Below are positions 11,241 through 23,387 of a stretch of DNA of 64,000 nt, one piece after another. The notes beneath the pieces are model-generated. The model was given only the letters and a program-made list of their open reading frames with translations. It was not told the origin of the DNA and ran no database searches. Origin of the DNA: Siphonodentalium dalli. Its lineage: Eukaryota > Mollusca > Scaphopoda > Gadilida > Siphonodentaliidae. Position numbers and translations under genes: made by a program. Every line of letters begins with the position of its first letter. Positions within the stretch are counted from its first letter, which is position 1. The DNA is taken from contig CP136061.1 in the NCBI GenBank assembly GCA_032622095.1, positions 41,233,797 through 41,297,796 on the forward strand, written 5' to 3'.

Positions 11241-12427
11241 TTGTGTTAAATTACATTTTGTATGTTGTTGTTGTTGCAACTGGAGGTCTGGAGCACTGAT
11301 TACATTTTAAAAGTCAAATTAGTCACAAAATAGAGAAAATCTCCAAAATTAGCAGTAAAAATTGAGTTTCAAAATGGAGTGCTATATCAAAATATACAAC
11401 CGTCAACATGTTTTCATATATCTTGTGAATCTGATACCTGAAGCCACAACCCCATTGCCTGAACTGGCTGCCTTCATCCTCACAATCTCACATGATTGAC
11501 TTTTCTGCAGGTCTATAGTTCATGTTCAATTGTTCATTCACATACACTTCATGTTGCTGCCGAAGTCATAACTTTGAATTCCATCTCGCCTTCCAGATTC
11601 TAATGGCTAAACTAATAAATTGTTGACGGTGAAAAGCTTTTTGTTCCTTCTTTGTTTTTCCACACTTGCAGTGGGTATCCCAAGACTTGAAATTGTGTGT
11701 CCGCCAGGTACCCGGAGGGTATATTTAGTGATGCAAGCCCACTGTGTGGGCTAGCATCACCAAAGTCACCCTCTGAGGACCTTATTCTGTTTAGGCTTTT
11801 AGTGTGTCTGTCATTTACATAATGAGGTCCCCAGAGGATGAATTTAGTGATGCTACACCAAGCAGTGGGCTAGCATCACCAAAGTCACCCTCTGAGGACC
11901 TCATTCTGCTTAGGCCTCATTTTTTGGGAAGTATCTATAATCTTTACGTACTGTTTGTTAAATAACATGGTGTGTGTTTACATAACACAGAGTACTAACA
12001 TGGAAATAACTTGAAATTTACGTGATATTTATGATTTGTATAAGAACAAGGTTTGTCTATAATACAAATATACTTTCTGTTTATGGTTGTTTTAATGGAT
12101 GTGACTACATGTATTTTAATACAATACCGACCGTTAAAGCTTACCATATCTTTAATCATTTCACAAACTTGCCCAGAGACACAAATCACATTCATTAATT
12201 TGCCCTCCCATTCTATGGATCACAAATCCTCAAATATCAGAATTTGAACCAGCTGTACCATTGTTGAATAGTTGATGACGGACTAATGTGCTCTGCGCCC
12301 TTCTGACTGAGTCTCCAGATGGCCCAGTTGATTGAGGAAGTGATAATTATACTTCCATGTGTTGAGTTGGGACTTTTTGCATGATGTGCAGCAAACTCTG
12401 CGCTCTCTAACGATATATATAGTTAAC
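11241..12427. other. No gene seen; REP-1 and a TTAA-6 remnant
   Basis: Apart from REP-1 (11690-11945) and the weak TTAA-6 match at 12020-12105, this is AT-rich sequence without a supported feature. Confidence 0.5.
11690..11945. mobile_element. REP-1, two palindromes in tandem
   Basis: GGTACCCGGAGGGTATATTTAG... palindrome at 11708-11790, then a second at 11818-11920, each ending in GACCT(C/T)ATTCTG and GCTTAGGC or a variant. Confidence 0.55.
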
Positions 12428-13470
12428 GGATTTCACTTCTGGTTTGGGAGAACGGACGTGTGGGTATGTATCTCAAAAACTATTTTGGTGCAGATTTTAA
12501 TGAAATTTGGTGGACATCATCACTAGCTGCCGCTGATCACTATGCCACTTGAATTTTAAAAATCGGATCTAAACTTCTAGAGTTATGGCTGCTTGAAAAC
12601 CAGATTTTTATGGGTTTTTTTGCGCTTTGATTTCTCTTGTCGTAGAAACGACTCAGCCAATTGATTTGAAATTTCACACCTGCATAGTCATTGAGTATAC
12701 ACAGTCGATGCACAAATAGGGAATTTCGTTTGACCTTGACCTTTGGAAAGAACGCTCTTTATCTGTTTTACTGTTGTTCCAGTATCTCCTCCGAAACGGC
12801 TTGAGATATCGAATTCGGACCTTTTTCATTATTTGCGCATTTGTGTGTGTTATGTACCACCGAAAAATGATAGGGTTCGCACTTCCGGGCTTGGGCCTCA
12901 CCTCATACCAACGTCTAAGATAAACAGAATTGGTATATTGCAAGCCTGTACATTTTTTGGGAGCGATCAAACAAGCTTGATCATGGCCATTTTATTGTTG
13001 GGTGCCGACCAGCATTGGGTTCTGCTGTGTCAGACAGTAGATAGAAAAGGATTTCATTTATTCACACTATGGTACTACCTATATACGAGCGACTGCGTCG
13101 CATAAGATACTATGGGTGGAGGAATGTGGTGGTGGGGGTGGGTACTACCTATATACGAGCGCCTGCGGCGCATATGATACTATGGGTGGCGGGTGGTACA
13201 TATATACGAGCGCCTGCGGCGCATAAAAAACTATAGGTGGCGGGATGGGATGATGGGTGGGTACTACCTAAATACGAGCGCCTGCGGCGCATAAGATACT
13301 ATGCGTGGCGGGATGGGATAGTGGGTGAGTACTACCTATTTATAATACATTTTACTGATTTCACTTCCGTTTTGGGAGCACGGGCGTGTTGGTATGTATC
13401 TAAAATTGTTTTGGTGCAGATTTTGATGGAAGTTGGTGGATAGAATCTGTGGTTGCCGAGTATTACTATG
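12428..13470 (+). repeat. Direct repeats of about 110 bp flanking a 0.8-kb segment
   Basis: 12428-12540 and 13356-13470 both read ATTTCACTTC.G.TTTGGGAG then GTATGTATCT and TTTTGGTGCAGATTTT. The tandem repeat at 13.1-13.3 kb directly precedes the second copy. The ORF in this interval has no recognisable product. Confidence 0.5.
13072..13345 (+). repeat. Tandem repeat of about 65 bp, 4 copies
   Basis: Unit GTACTACCTATATACGAGCG + CCTGCGGCGCATAAGATACT + ATGGGTGGCGGG..., each with the small hairpin GCGCCTGCGGCGC. Confidence 0.75.
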
Positions 13471-13716
13471 AGCTAGCTACAGAGCTACAGCTACCGATAT
13501 GTGTCTTCTGAAAACTGACGATTTATTACGTGACACAATTTCCGTCATTGGCGAACATGGAAGTATCGAAATTGCAGTGCAATTTCAGTTTCATTCTAGT
13601 TTAGTTTATAGTTGTATATATACAGGATAGTATGGATTTGAACACCCACAAAGGTGAAAATCGGGACAGCTCCAATCAATAAATGGTCATTTCGATAAGA
13701 ATTAAGTGAGATATAG

Positions 13717-13838
13717 AATACACCCATAGTAGCTGGTAATACCAAATTTTCATCTCTAGTGGTTAAAATCAAAATACCATGAGTGGTGATAATTTGGTAC
13801 TCTTGGCTACTTATGGGTGCATTATATTTAAGCCATAA
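13717..13838. repeat. Imperfect foldback, about 120 bp
   Basis: ACACCCATAGTAGC and TACCAAATTTTCATC on the left are answered by GATAATTTGGTA and GGCTACTTATGGGTGC on the right. Confidence 0.5.
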
Positions 13839-14133
13839 TTATTATTTTTTAATTGTTCCACTGTTTACTTATAATGTGTATCATCACCGAGTGACCCAAA
13901 CACAACGCTATAAGAAACGTGCATCACACGTAGTGATATATACATTTACATCCTGACGTCAGCCTGTTTCTGTCACTTGAGATTCCCATTCATATTTTTC
14001 CTAGTTAATATAACTCTAAGCAAGCTACTTTTGATTGAAAAGCAGGCAAATTTCCTCATATTTAATTGATATCATAAATTCCAATAAGAATTATTTTGCT
14101 AATACGATGTAGATCTGCTATGGGTATAAACAT

Positions 14134-14486
14134 TTATAGGGGGACTGTACACTAAATCCGGGACTAAATCTGGGACCATCTTTTATACTCAACAGAATAT
14201 ATGCAAAAAAGGAATGAATTTGACCCATGGATTAGTGCAAAATAAACTTGTGTGCTCTATGAGCAATGCAAATAACATGGTAATTATAATGAAATTGAAT
14301 AAATCAAAAGTCATAAATTCATTTTCATTATAATTACAATGTTCTTTATATCAATCATAGAGCAATAAAAGTGTATTTTGCACTAAACAATGGCTCAAAT
14401 TCATTCATTTGTTGCATATATTCTGCTGAGTATAAAAGGAGATGTTCACATAAATGGCCAGATTTTGATGTACAGTACCCCTTTAA
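14134..14486. mobile_element. TTAA-8 copy a
   Basis: Long palindrome: GGGGACTGTACACTAAATCC to GATGTACAGTACCCCTTTAA, arms of about 170 bp meeting near 14315. Confidence 0.68.
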
Positions 14487-14736
14487 TCCATGATATGACA
14501 TTTGAACATATACACACGCAGTAGAAATTTATACCCGCAGTAAGTTGTAAAGCTGAAATTTACAAAATAGGTGATATATACACACACTAACATAGACAAC
14601 TATGTTATAAAATTTGTTCACACAAGCAAATGAACACATCATATATAGTCAGTGCCAATGCCCATTATATAGATTGATATATTACACTTGCAGATATCAA
14701 AACATGGAACAATTTTTTTTTCAAAATATCTGGCAT

Positions 14737-15144
14737 TTAACCCTTTAGCCAACAGAAGGGATGTTTTTACCCTGTGCCAATGCATTCTCTTATATATGCG
14801 AGTCGACCATAGGTCGCCTCGCATATATAAGAGAATGCATTGGCTTAACACATTACAAATTATAAAATTGTTAAAGAATGTAAGAAAAAATGGTAAAAAG
14901 TGTTAAAAAAAGATTTTTTTTAGGCCAATGCATTCTCTTATATATGCGAGGCGACCTATGGTCGACTCGCATATATAAGAGAATGCATTGGCACAGGGCT
15001 AACTGTAACCATCACAATGTGGTCAATGAGCCGGTTCCAATGATATCCATATTTGTATGGTTTTATTGAGACAGACCCAAGATAATTTAGGCTGTTGCAG
15101 CTTTATTTGGCCGGTTTTGGCCGGTTTGTTGGGTAAAGGGTTAA
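14737..15144 (+). mobile_element. TTAA-1 copy b
   Basis: Same architecture with two hairpins at 14777-14845 and 14924-14992. Its right TTAA (15141-15144) is shared with the following TTAA-6 copy. Confidence 0.75.
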
Positions 15145-15642
15145 AGGCACGTGAGGCCTTAGTTGTCGAAAATATTCATATTTGTCCCAATCACCGTAAA
15201 CAGAAAAACATTAAAACGCATACAGTTTCGTTCATATATACCATGACCATCACGTAAACAGCATGTTATCATAAAGACCTACTATATTTTACCTAAGCAA
15301 GAGCCTGATTGTGTTACAGAAGACAGCACAATGCTACTGGCTAATCACACACAAATGGCATAAACGCTCTTTATTAGTTCCATATCGGGAATTCACCAAC
15401 AAAGAACGCTCTTTATGTTTACCATCATAATATAAACAAACACCAGAAAAGTTACTTTTTATGCTTTTGTTTACATAACAATGGTCAAACATTTGACAAT
15501 AACATACTGTTTATGTGATATTTCTTATTTGTATACGGACAAAGTCTGTCTACAATTTGATGTTCTTTCTGTTTGTGGCGGTTTTTGACGGGTGGAAATA
15601 TTTTCACAGGATACCCACCGCCAAGGCCAACCGTACCTTTAA
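15141..15642 (+). mobile_element. TTAA-6 copy a
   Basis: TTAAAGGCACGTGAGGCCTT to CAAGGCCAACCGTACCTTTAA-type end; about 500 bp; CGCTCTTTATTAG and CGCTCTTTATGT words inside. Both TTAA ends are shared with neighbours. Confidence 0.7.
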
Positions 15643-16034
15643 CCATTCCATGCCTGGAGCTTCTTGAAATTTTGAGAAAACCCTGCACTAATGCAGTCTC
15701 TTATTTTTGCTAGGCTCCCATAGGGAGCCCCGCATATATAAGAGAATATATTGGCCTAAAAATATTTACCTTGAGCTTGTAAGCCTTAGTCTCCCTTATG
15801 GAGCCTCACATATATAAGAGAATACATTGGCCTAACAATATTTACCTTGACCTTGTAAGCCTCCCTTATGGAGCCTCACATATATAAGAGAATACATTGG
15901 CCTAACAATATTTACCTTGAGCTTGTAAGCCTGTGCATTCTCTTATATATGTGAGTCTCCCATAATATAAGAGAATACACTGCGACATGATATTTAATAC
16001 TGCACCAGCGCAGCTCCCATCATGAAAGGGTTAA
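15639..16034 (+). mobile_element. TTAA-3 copy c
   Basis: The left TTAA is shared with the TTAA-6 end; the right end is CTCCCATCATGAAAGGGTTAA-like. Internally the segment from the hairpin half to the CTTGTAAGCC spacer is repeated about three times in tandem (15725-15935). Confidence 0.65.
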
Positions 16035-16328
16035 ATGGACTGATATACCCTCCCAATCACGTGATCAACTTATCTTGACCACAGATAATGAAGATAGAGA
16101 GAAGTATCTCCATTATAATTAGTAAAGAAAGTACGCCCTATTGAAAACTGGCAGCGTACAATAGACCTATACAACATGTAATGATTCAGAGTTACCTCCC
16201 ATTGAGCAAGCAAAGAATTCAACTTTAACTCGCAATGAATCGTGACAACATATTACAACAATTTTAGTTGTGCACATGCGGGTAAACATTTTCTGGCTGT
16301 ATGTCTGAATCAATGTCCTACACACCTG

Positions 16329-16775
16329 TATAAGCCTGAGTTTAGTGTGCCTGTTATTTGCAGAATGAAGTCCTCAGAGGGTGAATTTAGTGACGCTATC
16401 CTGCACAGTGGGCTAGAATCATTTCACCCTCTGGCAACCTCAATAAACTTAGGCCTCATCTGCTATGGGAGACATAGGCTCAGATTGAAGTTCCCAAAGG
16501 GGTGAATATTGTGATGTACACTCATTGGGAACCTCGATTATGCAATGTGTCGTCTGCCAATTTGGGGATATAAACTAAACTAAAAAATATTTAGAATCTA
16601 TATGAAGAAGTTTCTATAGATATTTGATAATAAAGAAACTTTCCAGAGAAGACCAAAGCACAATGAGTTCCCCAGAGGTTGAATTTAGTGATGCTAGCCC
16701 GCTATGCGGGATAGCATCACTAAATTCACCCTCTGGGGACCTCATTCTGCAAATGACAGGCACTCTACACTCAGA
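16329..16775. mobile_element. REP-1 full-length copy, about 450 bp
   Basis: Inverted ends AAGCCTGAGTTTAGTGTGCC and GGCACTCTACACTCAGACTT, with one GTGAATTTAGTGA palindrome near each end and TTGGGGATATAAACTAAAC in the middle. Confidence 0.62.
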
Positions 16776-18051
16776 CTTGCACCAGTATTTCATATAATGA
16801 CTGTACGAAAAGTGTGGGGACTTCAAACAAAGGTTCATTGCATTAAATACACAGTGACTCATTGGTTTTAATGGCTGGGTAAACTCATTAGGACAGTATT
16901 GGTATCTCCAAGAAGTCTTGAAGAGATGATGAGGAACATTATGAGGTTTCACTCTCCCCCATTTCATGGTATGTAGGATTCTGAAATTTGTAAGCGCGGT
17001 AGGCCTAAACAGGATTCATACCACTGCCACCCCCAATGTTTATTTTTGCTCAGGTTCGCATCACCAATTTAACTTCCAGAGTTAAATTTAACCCTTTCAT
17101 GATAGGAGTTGTGTAGGAGCTGTGCTGGTGCAGCATGAAAGACCCTTTGCCAGTGCATTCTTTTATGTATGCCAGTCTCCCAAAGGGAGCCTCACATATA
17201 TAAGAGAACGCCTGGCTTACAAGGTCAAGGTCAATATTTTTAGGCCAATGCTTCTCTTATATATGTGAGACTCGCATATATAAGAGAATGTAGTATTGGT
17301 TAGGGTTCTCAGAAAATTGCAGGAAACTACAGTCGTGAAAGGGTTAATTTAATGCCTGTACACTGATTTTCTAGCACCGCAACTTGTTCACATAGTTTGA
17401 TTACTTTCTGGTAGCATGACAAATTGCGAAGAAGTTTAGTTAATATAGTGACCGAAGACTAGGGCCCTGCGAATATTCATTTAATTATTCCATTTGACTT
17501 CGGTACTTCATTTGTATTCAATTCTACTTTTAAACAATGAAATCAAAAGCAATTTTGAATACTTCAAAATTGTTAATGTGAAAGTGATTACATGCCTAAA
17601 GTATTTGATACAATACAAATACTTTCCAATTTGATGATTGCAAATATAATACATCTGATTACTTTGAGACATTCATATTATAGTTTGACATAGTGTGTTG
17701 ATATTAAAAATATAGTAAACCTCAAAATTTAATTTGAAAAATAGAATTCAAGCCCTGTCATATGCGTTAGATATAAGTTGTAAATATTCAACACAACTAG
17801 GCCATATGGATGTTATGGTATCATTTAGTTGGGCATAGAACAACGGCATTCTCAAAATATCCTGCATACTAAACAACCGCAATATTGCTAGTGTAATTCA
17901 GATACGATTTTCAGAAAATGCAGCCAGTTTAATTAAAGTATCTGTCCTGTTCTATGTCGTCTCTGTGGGAGCTGATTTGACTTTAGTTCTATCTGATAGA
18001 ACGACACCTGCTTGGTTTTCATGTTAGGATATACCAGTTTGTTGGCTGGTA
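16776..18051. other. No gene seen; one TTAA-3 copy
   Basis: Only the TTAA-3 element at 17088-17347 is identified. 17348-18051 is strongly AT-rich and featureless to me. Confidence 0.5.
17088..17347 (+). mobile_element. TTAA-3 copy d
   Basis: TTAACCCTTTCATGATAGGA start and CGTGAAAGGGTTAA end, with two degenerate hairpins around an AAGGTCAAGGTCAAT spacer. Confidence 0.65.
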
Positions 18052-18451
18052 TTAACCCTTTACCCAACAAACCGGCCAAAACCGGCCAAATAAAGCTTCA
18101 ACAGCCTAAATTATCTTGGGTCTGTCTCAATAGAACCATACAAATATGGATATCATTGGAACCGGCTCCTTGACCACATTGTGATAGTTACAGTTATGCC
18201 CTGTGCCAATGCATTCTCTTATATATGCGAGTCGACCATAGGTCGCCTCGCATATATAAGAGAATGCATTGGCCTAAAAAAAATCTTTTTTTAACACTTT
18301 TTACCATTTTTTCTTACATTCTTTAACAATTTTATAATTTTTAATGTGTTAAGCCAATGCATTCTCTTATATATGCGAGGCGACCTATGGTCGACTCGCA
18401 TATATAAGAGAATGCATTGGCACAGGGCCATTCTGTTGGGTAAAGGGTTAA
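18052..18451 (-). mobile_element. TTAA-1 copy c
   Basis: Inverse orientation, nearly identical to copies a and b, with hairpins at about 18203-18272 and 18352-18421. Confidence 0.75.
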
Positions 18452-18604
18452 TGGAGCCAAATACTGAGAAATAACCCATGTAAAGTTTCTCACAAAAAAT
18501 CATAGCTCAACAATGCTCTATGATAATTCTCAGTCGGCTTAATATGTGTGTCATTATTTAATCAGTGAATGACTGTGATGTGGTCTTATTGGCTTAATTG
18601 TGAT

Positions 18605-18993
18605 CAGGGGCGCCGGAAGCATCCAAGGGCAGGGGGGGGGGGGGCAGAGCCTACAAAAAGGGCACTTTTCTGCAAAAAAAGGCATTTTCTCTGCAAACTC
18701 GGGAAAATAACCATAAATTCATTGTGGCAAAAATCCCTATTTTAATGGTATTTGTCGGTTTTTATGGCCGTTTTGTGATAAAATTGACAAAAAATTAATA
18801 TTCCTTGTGAAATTGGTGGTATTTGGACCAAAAAAGACACATTTTGCTATAAAAACACGAGATTAAACACACAAAAAGCATTTTCTGTCTCCAGAAAAAG
18901 GGCAAGTCCTGCCCCCGTTCGCCCCCCTTGGTCAAGGGCAGGGGGGTCAGCTGCCCCCCCCCCCCCCCCTGGCCCCCTCTTCCGGCGCCCCTG
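18605..18993. mobile_element. hAT-like MITE, 389 bp
   Basis: Inverted ends CAGGGGCGCCGGAAG with perfect 8-bp duplications ATTGTGAT at 18597-18604 and 18994-19001. Long G and C runs lie just inside the ends. Confidence 0.75.
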
Positions 18994-19107
18994 ATTGTGA
19001 TGTTACATCTATAAAGTATTCTAAGAAGCAACTGAGATCCCAATTGTTTTGTTTAGTAGCACACAAATCATGGCTGCTTGAGTATTTTTAGGATTGTTTT
19101 TACCTTA

Positions 19108-20323
19108 GGCCAAAAAAAAAAAACATCTGTGTTTCCGGTTACCCGACCGACCTGCCGAAATTGGGCCGACCTGAACTTTTTTTTTCAAATTTCAACCCAA
19201 AAACTAAATTTCAACCCCATGCATGTAATTTAAGTGGCATGTAAACACACCTATATCGTTAAATATATACTATATACTATGTTTACATTAAGCAGCAATA
19301 ATTTTAGATGGAATTTTCAAAAACAATTTACTTCTATTAAAATACATGTCCATTTGTGGTTGCAGATGAATCCCAATCTCACCAATAAATCTGCAGTCTT
19401 TAAAACCTGCCTGTGGTAATCTTGTTTGTTCAACTCCCATGTCTTGTGGGAAGAAGTCTTATCTGTTAGAGAGCAATATACATATAGAAGACATTCTATA
19501 TCAGAATTTAAAGTTCCTCTCCCCAGTCAATCAAGGATTCATAGTGTTCATGCATAGTTACTAGTATGTATGCAGACAGTATAAAGATGACTGCATGTCT
19601 ACCATATCAAACACCCTTCTGTGATGGGCACTAAAAAGCACATGAAATTATCTACTGGTTTGTTTGGGTGTATGATGTATCAAACTTACAAGCATGCATA
19701 TGCCAGTGTGTATAAGGAACTTCAAAGTTGGGGCCAATTTGAATGCTGAGGTGTGGAACCTCAGTCAAGGTGTGGCCTGTGGTACCATTTTCAGTGTGGT
19801 GTGGGACTTGATATTTCAGTGCAGTTGAGGAACATTTACACCCTGTGCAATGTGTCTGATGCGCATGTGAGATATGTGTCTTAGGTCCTGAGGTGTATGA
19901 CCAAATATTTTAAGTGAGGTTTGAATTAATATCATACAAGTTATGTTATTATAAAGTAATAGAAAAGCCCTATTATGGTGTATGTCTTGGGCCTGTTGAT
20001 ATGTCAATATTGTGCTCTGAGGAAGATGTGCCACCACAATCTAAACTGAGAGAATAATTACAAGAGAGCTGCATAATTGAGTGCCTGGGAGGCATTTGTT
20101 TGTTCACATTGACAATACTTATCATATTATTGTGCTACATTAACTGTTTACTTGCAATATACATGGACAGCCTTAACACAAGTTTAAAGAGTAAGCATTA
20201 ATGTACTTCTTAACTGTTCGGGGGAAAAATAAAAAAATATTACCAAAAAAAAAAAAATCCCTACCTACCTACCTGGAATTTTTTGGCACCGTAACAGGAA
20301 ACAAATAAGTTTTTTTTTAGGCC
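19108..20323. mobile_element. Harbinger-like non-autonomous element, 1.2 kb
   Basis: Ends GGCCAAAAAAAAAAAACAT and GGCCTAAAAAAAAACTTAT (inverted), continuing to TGTTTCC on both sides, flanked by TTA at 19105-19107 and 20324-20326. A 3-bp TTA duplication and GG ends fit PIF/Harbinger. No transposase ORF is seen. Confidence 0.45.
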
Positions 20324-20326
20324 TTA

Positions 20327-20848
20327 GGTGCAGGTGAGTAACGTCATATATTTGTTTCTATATCCATCATTGATTTTTCAAAGATCGCAGGTATGGATTT
20401 TGGAGAAATTATCATGAGACTTCCGGTTACCAACTGTGTGGAGATTACCAAAGCGCAGATTCGGGAATGGACCATTGCAATGAAAATTAAATGAGCTACT
20501 TTACAACTTAAGAATTCCCATGTGATTTAGGCCTATTTGTTTCATTTAGACCAATTTCGTCTTAATTAATTAATGAAAACCAGTGAAGACGTCATGACAT
20601 AGCTTCTGACGTCATTTATGTCATATTGGATTTGTGGACCAAATTCCAGACAAGATTGCACAATCCATGACAAGTCTTGTCATGTCATCTCCATCGGGAC
20701 CACTGCCTGATGTTACGTACATTATTCTTAGCGTTATGTCGCTGATAAAAGGAAAATTTGAGGCACAGCAAGTGGTTGCTCCACTACGTGTTACGTACGA
20801 TTCATATTATGAACAAATATGTTATATTTTTTTACTTTTATTCTGGAT
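20327..20848. other. No gene seen; paired CRE-like words
   Basis: AGACGTCA at 20587 and TGACGTCA at 20607 lie 20 bp apart. No promoter context is visible around them. Confidence 0.35.
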
Positions 20849-21226
20849 TTAAAGTGATATGAAACACTCCGGTTGGGTGATAAAATAGAAATGGAGAATA
20901 ATCTTGCTTAAGATAGTTATTTTTACGAATATTAATCAAAATTTACAGCACACATCGTCATTCTTATATATTAATTAAATGCAATGACTCTTGATGGCGA
21001 AATCATTTGCGTTAGTTTATCTCCAATTGTTGCGTCCCGAATCGAGATGTAAATATTTACAATTAAGCGTAGTTCAGATGATGATTTCTGTGGAGTGGTA
21101 TGGTCGATTTCTTTGAGTTTTTTCGGCGATGTTTAAGTAAAATGCTACATTCCCACAGTTGGCATAGCGCCTGGGTACTAACTTGTGAGTTCTACGCACC
21201 CAAATAAGTCCATAATATGTATTTAA
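20849..21226 (+). mobile_element. TTAA-5 copy b
   Basis: TTAAAGTGATATGAAACACT to ATAATATGTATTTAA; the right TTAA is shared with TTAA-4. Confidence 0.7.
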
Positions 21227-22133
21227 CTCTTTCTATACTAAATGGATTCTCCCATTCAGTTATAAAATTGTACATTGGAATAGTCTATTATCCATTTTGA
21301 GGCATGATCAGGAAAAACAAGCAGACTACAGATAATACAAAGTGCAGATGGAGTCCAATTTATTTGAGGACAATGTTCAGATAATAAGTTCAATAAACCA
21401 CCTGAACATTTTCTATGAGATAATTACTCGTCAATGATGCTTTAGTGTAGAAATGGTTAAACTTATTATCTGAACATTTCCTATGGGATAACTACTCATC
21501 AATGATGATTTAATGTAGAAAGGGTTAACTTATTATCTGAACATTTCCTATGGGATAACTACTCATCAATGATGCTTTAGTATAGAAAGGGTTAACTTAT
21601 TATCTGAACATTTCCTATGGGATAACTACTCATCAATGATGCTTTAGTATATAAAGGGTTAACTTATTATCTGAACATTTCCTATGGGAAAACTACTCAT
21701 CAATGATGCTTTAGTATGGAAAGGGTTAACTTATTATCTGAACATTTCCTATGGGATAACTAATCATCAATGATGCTTTAGTATATAAAGGGTTAACTTA
21801 TTATCTGAACATTTCCTATCGGATAACTACTCATCAATGATGCTTTAGTATAGAAAGGATTAAACTTATTATCTGAACATTTCCTATGGGATAACTACTC
21901 ATCAATGATGCTTTAGTATAGAAAGGGTTAACTTATTATCTGAACATTTCCTATGGGATAACTACTCGTCAATGACGCTTTATATAGAAAGGATTAAACT
22001 TATTATCTGAACATTTCCTATGGGATAACTACTCATCAATGATGCTTTAGTATAGAAAGGGTTACACTTATTATCTGAACATTTCCTATGGGATAACTAC
22101 TCATCAATGATGCTTTAGTATAGAGAGGAATAA
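21223..22133 (+). mobile_element. TTAA-4 copy with amplified right end
   Basis: The left TTAA is shared with TTAA-5. The body is 21223-21450; the right terminus is then repeated (see the tandem repeat at 21451-22133). Confidence 0.7.
21451..22133 (+). repeat. TTAA-delimited tandem array of TTAA-4 right ends, about 10 units
   Basis: Unit of 66-68 bp beginning TTAACTTATTATCTGAACAT and ending GCTTTAGTATAGAAAGGG. Each unit is the terminal segment of TTAA-4 and each junction is a TTAA (or TTAAA). Confidence 0.85.
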
Positions 22134-22240
22134 CCCTTTCATGATGGGAGTTGCGCTGGTCCACCATTAAATATCATGTGCCAGTGCATTTTCTTATATA
22201 TGTGAGTCTCCCAGCGCAGCTCCCGTCATGAAAGGGCTAA
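22130..22240 (+). mobile_element. TTAA-3 copy e, short
   Basis: ATAACCCTTTCATGATGGGA to CTCCCGTCATGAAAGGGCTAA-type end. Its left end abuts the TTAA-4 array. Confidence 0.6.
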
Positions 22241-22693
22241 ATTTTATGATTAATATGCCATAGATATATCCTAACTCAAAAATGGCTGTTCCTGTTGTTC
22301 ATTTCCTATGGTGCATTTGCAGTCAAAATTGGGGAATTTCCAAGATGAAAAATGATGGATATTTCATTTAAAAGGACCGGCCCGATTTGTTGATGTTGTT
22401 ATTAGAATATAAGTTGAATATTTTCTTAATTCGGGTATATATTTTGGACGGAAATGTCCATCGGTGACGGGATTATGAGGTTGGGAAATTCCAATAGTTA
22501 AAAATATTGAGGTACCAGTTGGAAAATTAAAACCCAACCATGGGAGGGGGTGCATGGGTGTGGAAATGGATCATTCCCCAAATAAATAGGGTTCCTTCTG
22601 CACTTTGTCATCTGATTTTATCACCTTAACATTCCTCCTAACTGAATTGGAGAATATAAAATGTTAATGATAGCTAGTTATCCAGGCTGGCCT
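22241..22693. other. No gene or clear repeat seen
   Basis: Unassigned AT-rich sequence. The same holds for 23112-23387, 23966-24292 and 25076-25383. Confidence 0.5.
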
Positions 22694-23111
22694 TTAACCC
22701 TTTCAGTGCCAGGTCCGATTTTTCTATCAACCCATATACCCTGTGCCAATGCATTCTCTTATATATGCGAGTCGACCATAGGTCGCCTCGCATATATAAG
22801 AGAATGCATTGGCCTAACAATTTTTGATCATTTGTTATTATTTTTTACAATTTTGATAATTTTTTCAAATATTCTTTAACAGACTTATTTTGTAGGTTCA
22901 GTGCCAGGGAATCTTACGTTTTTCATGGGCATCAAAATTATTACTATGAATACTTGGTGATAGTTTTGAGTTATAACATGCCCTATAGCATGCTTAAGCA
23001 TACTAAAAAAAAATTCAACCAAAACAATACAAAAATCTAAAAAAAAAAAAAATTTTTTTTTTTTTTTAGGGCCGATTTTACAGACCGTAAATTAGGGCCG
23101 ATGAGGTTTAA
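22694..23111 (+). mobile_element. TTAA-2 copy a
   Basis: Starts TTAACCCTTTCAGTGCCAGG, one hairpin at 22745-22813, then the AT-rich spacer and A/T runs; the right terminus is degenerate (GATGAGGTTTAA). Confidence 0.65.
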
Positions 23112-23387
23112 TTTCATGAAGCTGAATACATAATCAGTTGGTAGCGGAGATGTCATATAAGCTTACACTCCATTACTTTTGAAGTTGTTCAAATTGACAA
23201 GCAGAGCTGTAACAATCCATCAGTGTCTAATTACCCCATTCACTGAAATCAGTAGAGTGTAATATGAAATGATTCAATGCAGTTAATGCCGCGGTCACCT
23301 TACTGTAAAATAGAGTTACTGCTCCTTATTTACAAAGGCTTTAGTAAAACCTACGGCAAATTATCTCCAAAAAATGGTTATAATTGT

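Noticed and set aside
12743-13105. ORF of 120 codons on the plus strand
   Set aside because: It lies in a direct-repeat segment, has no recognisable domain, and an opposing ORF overlaps it.
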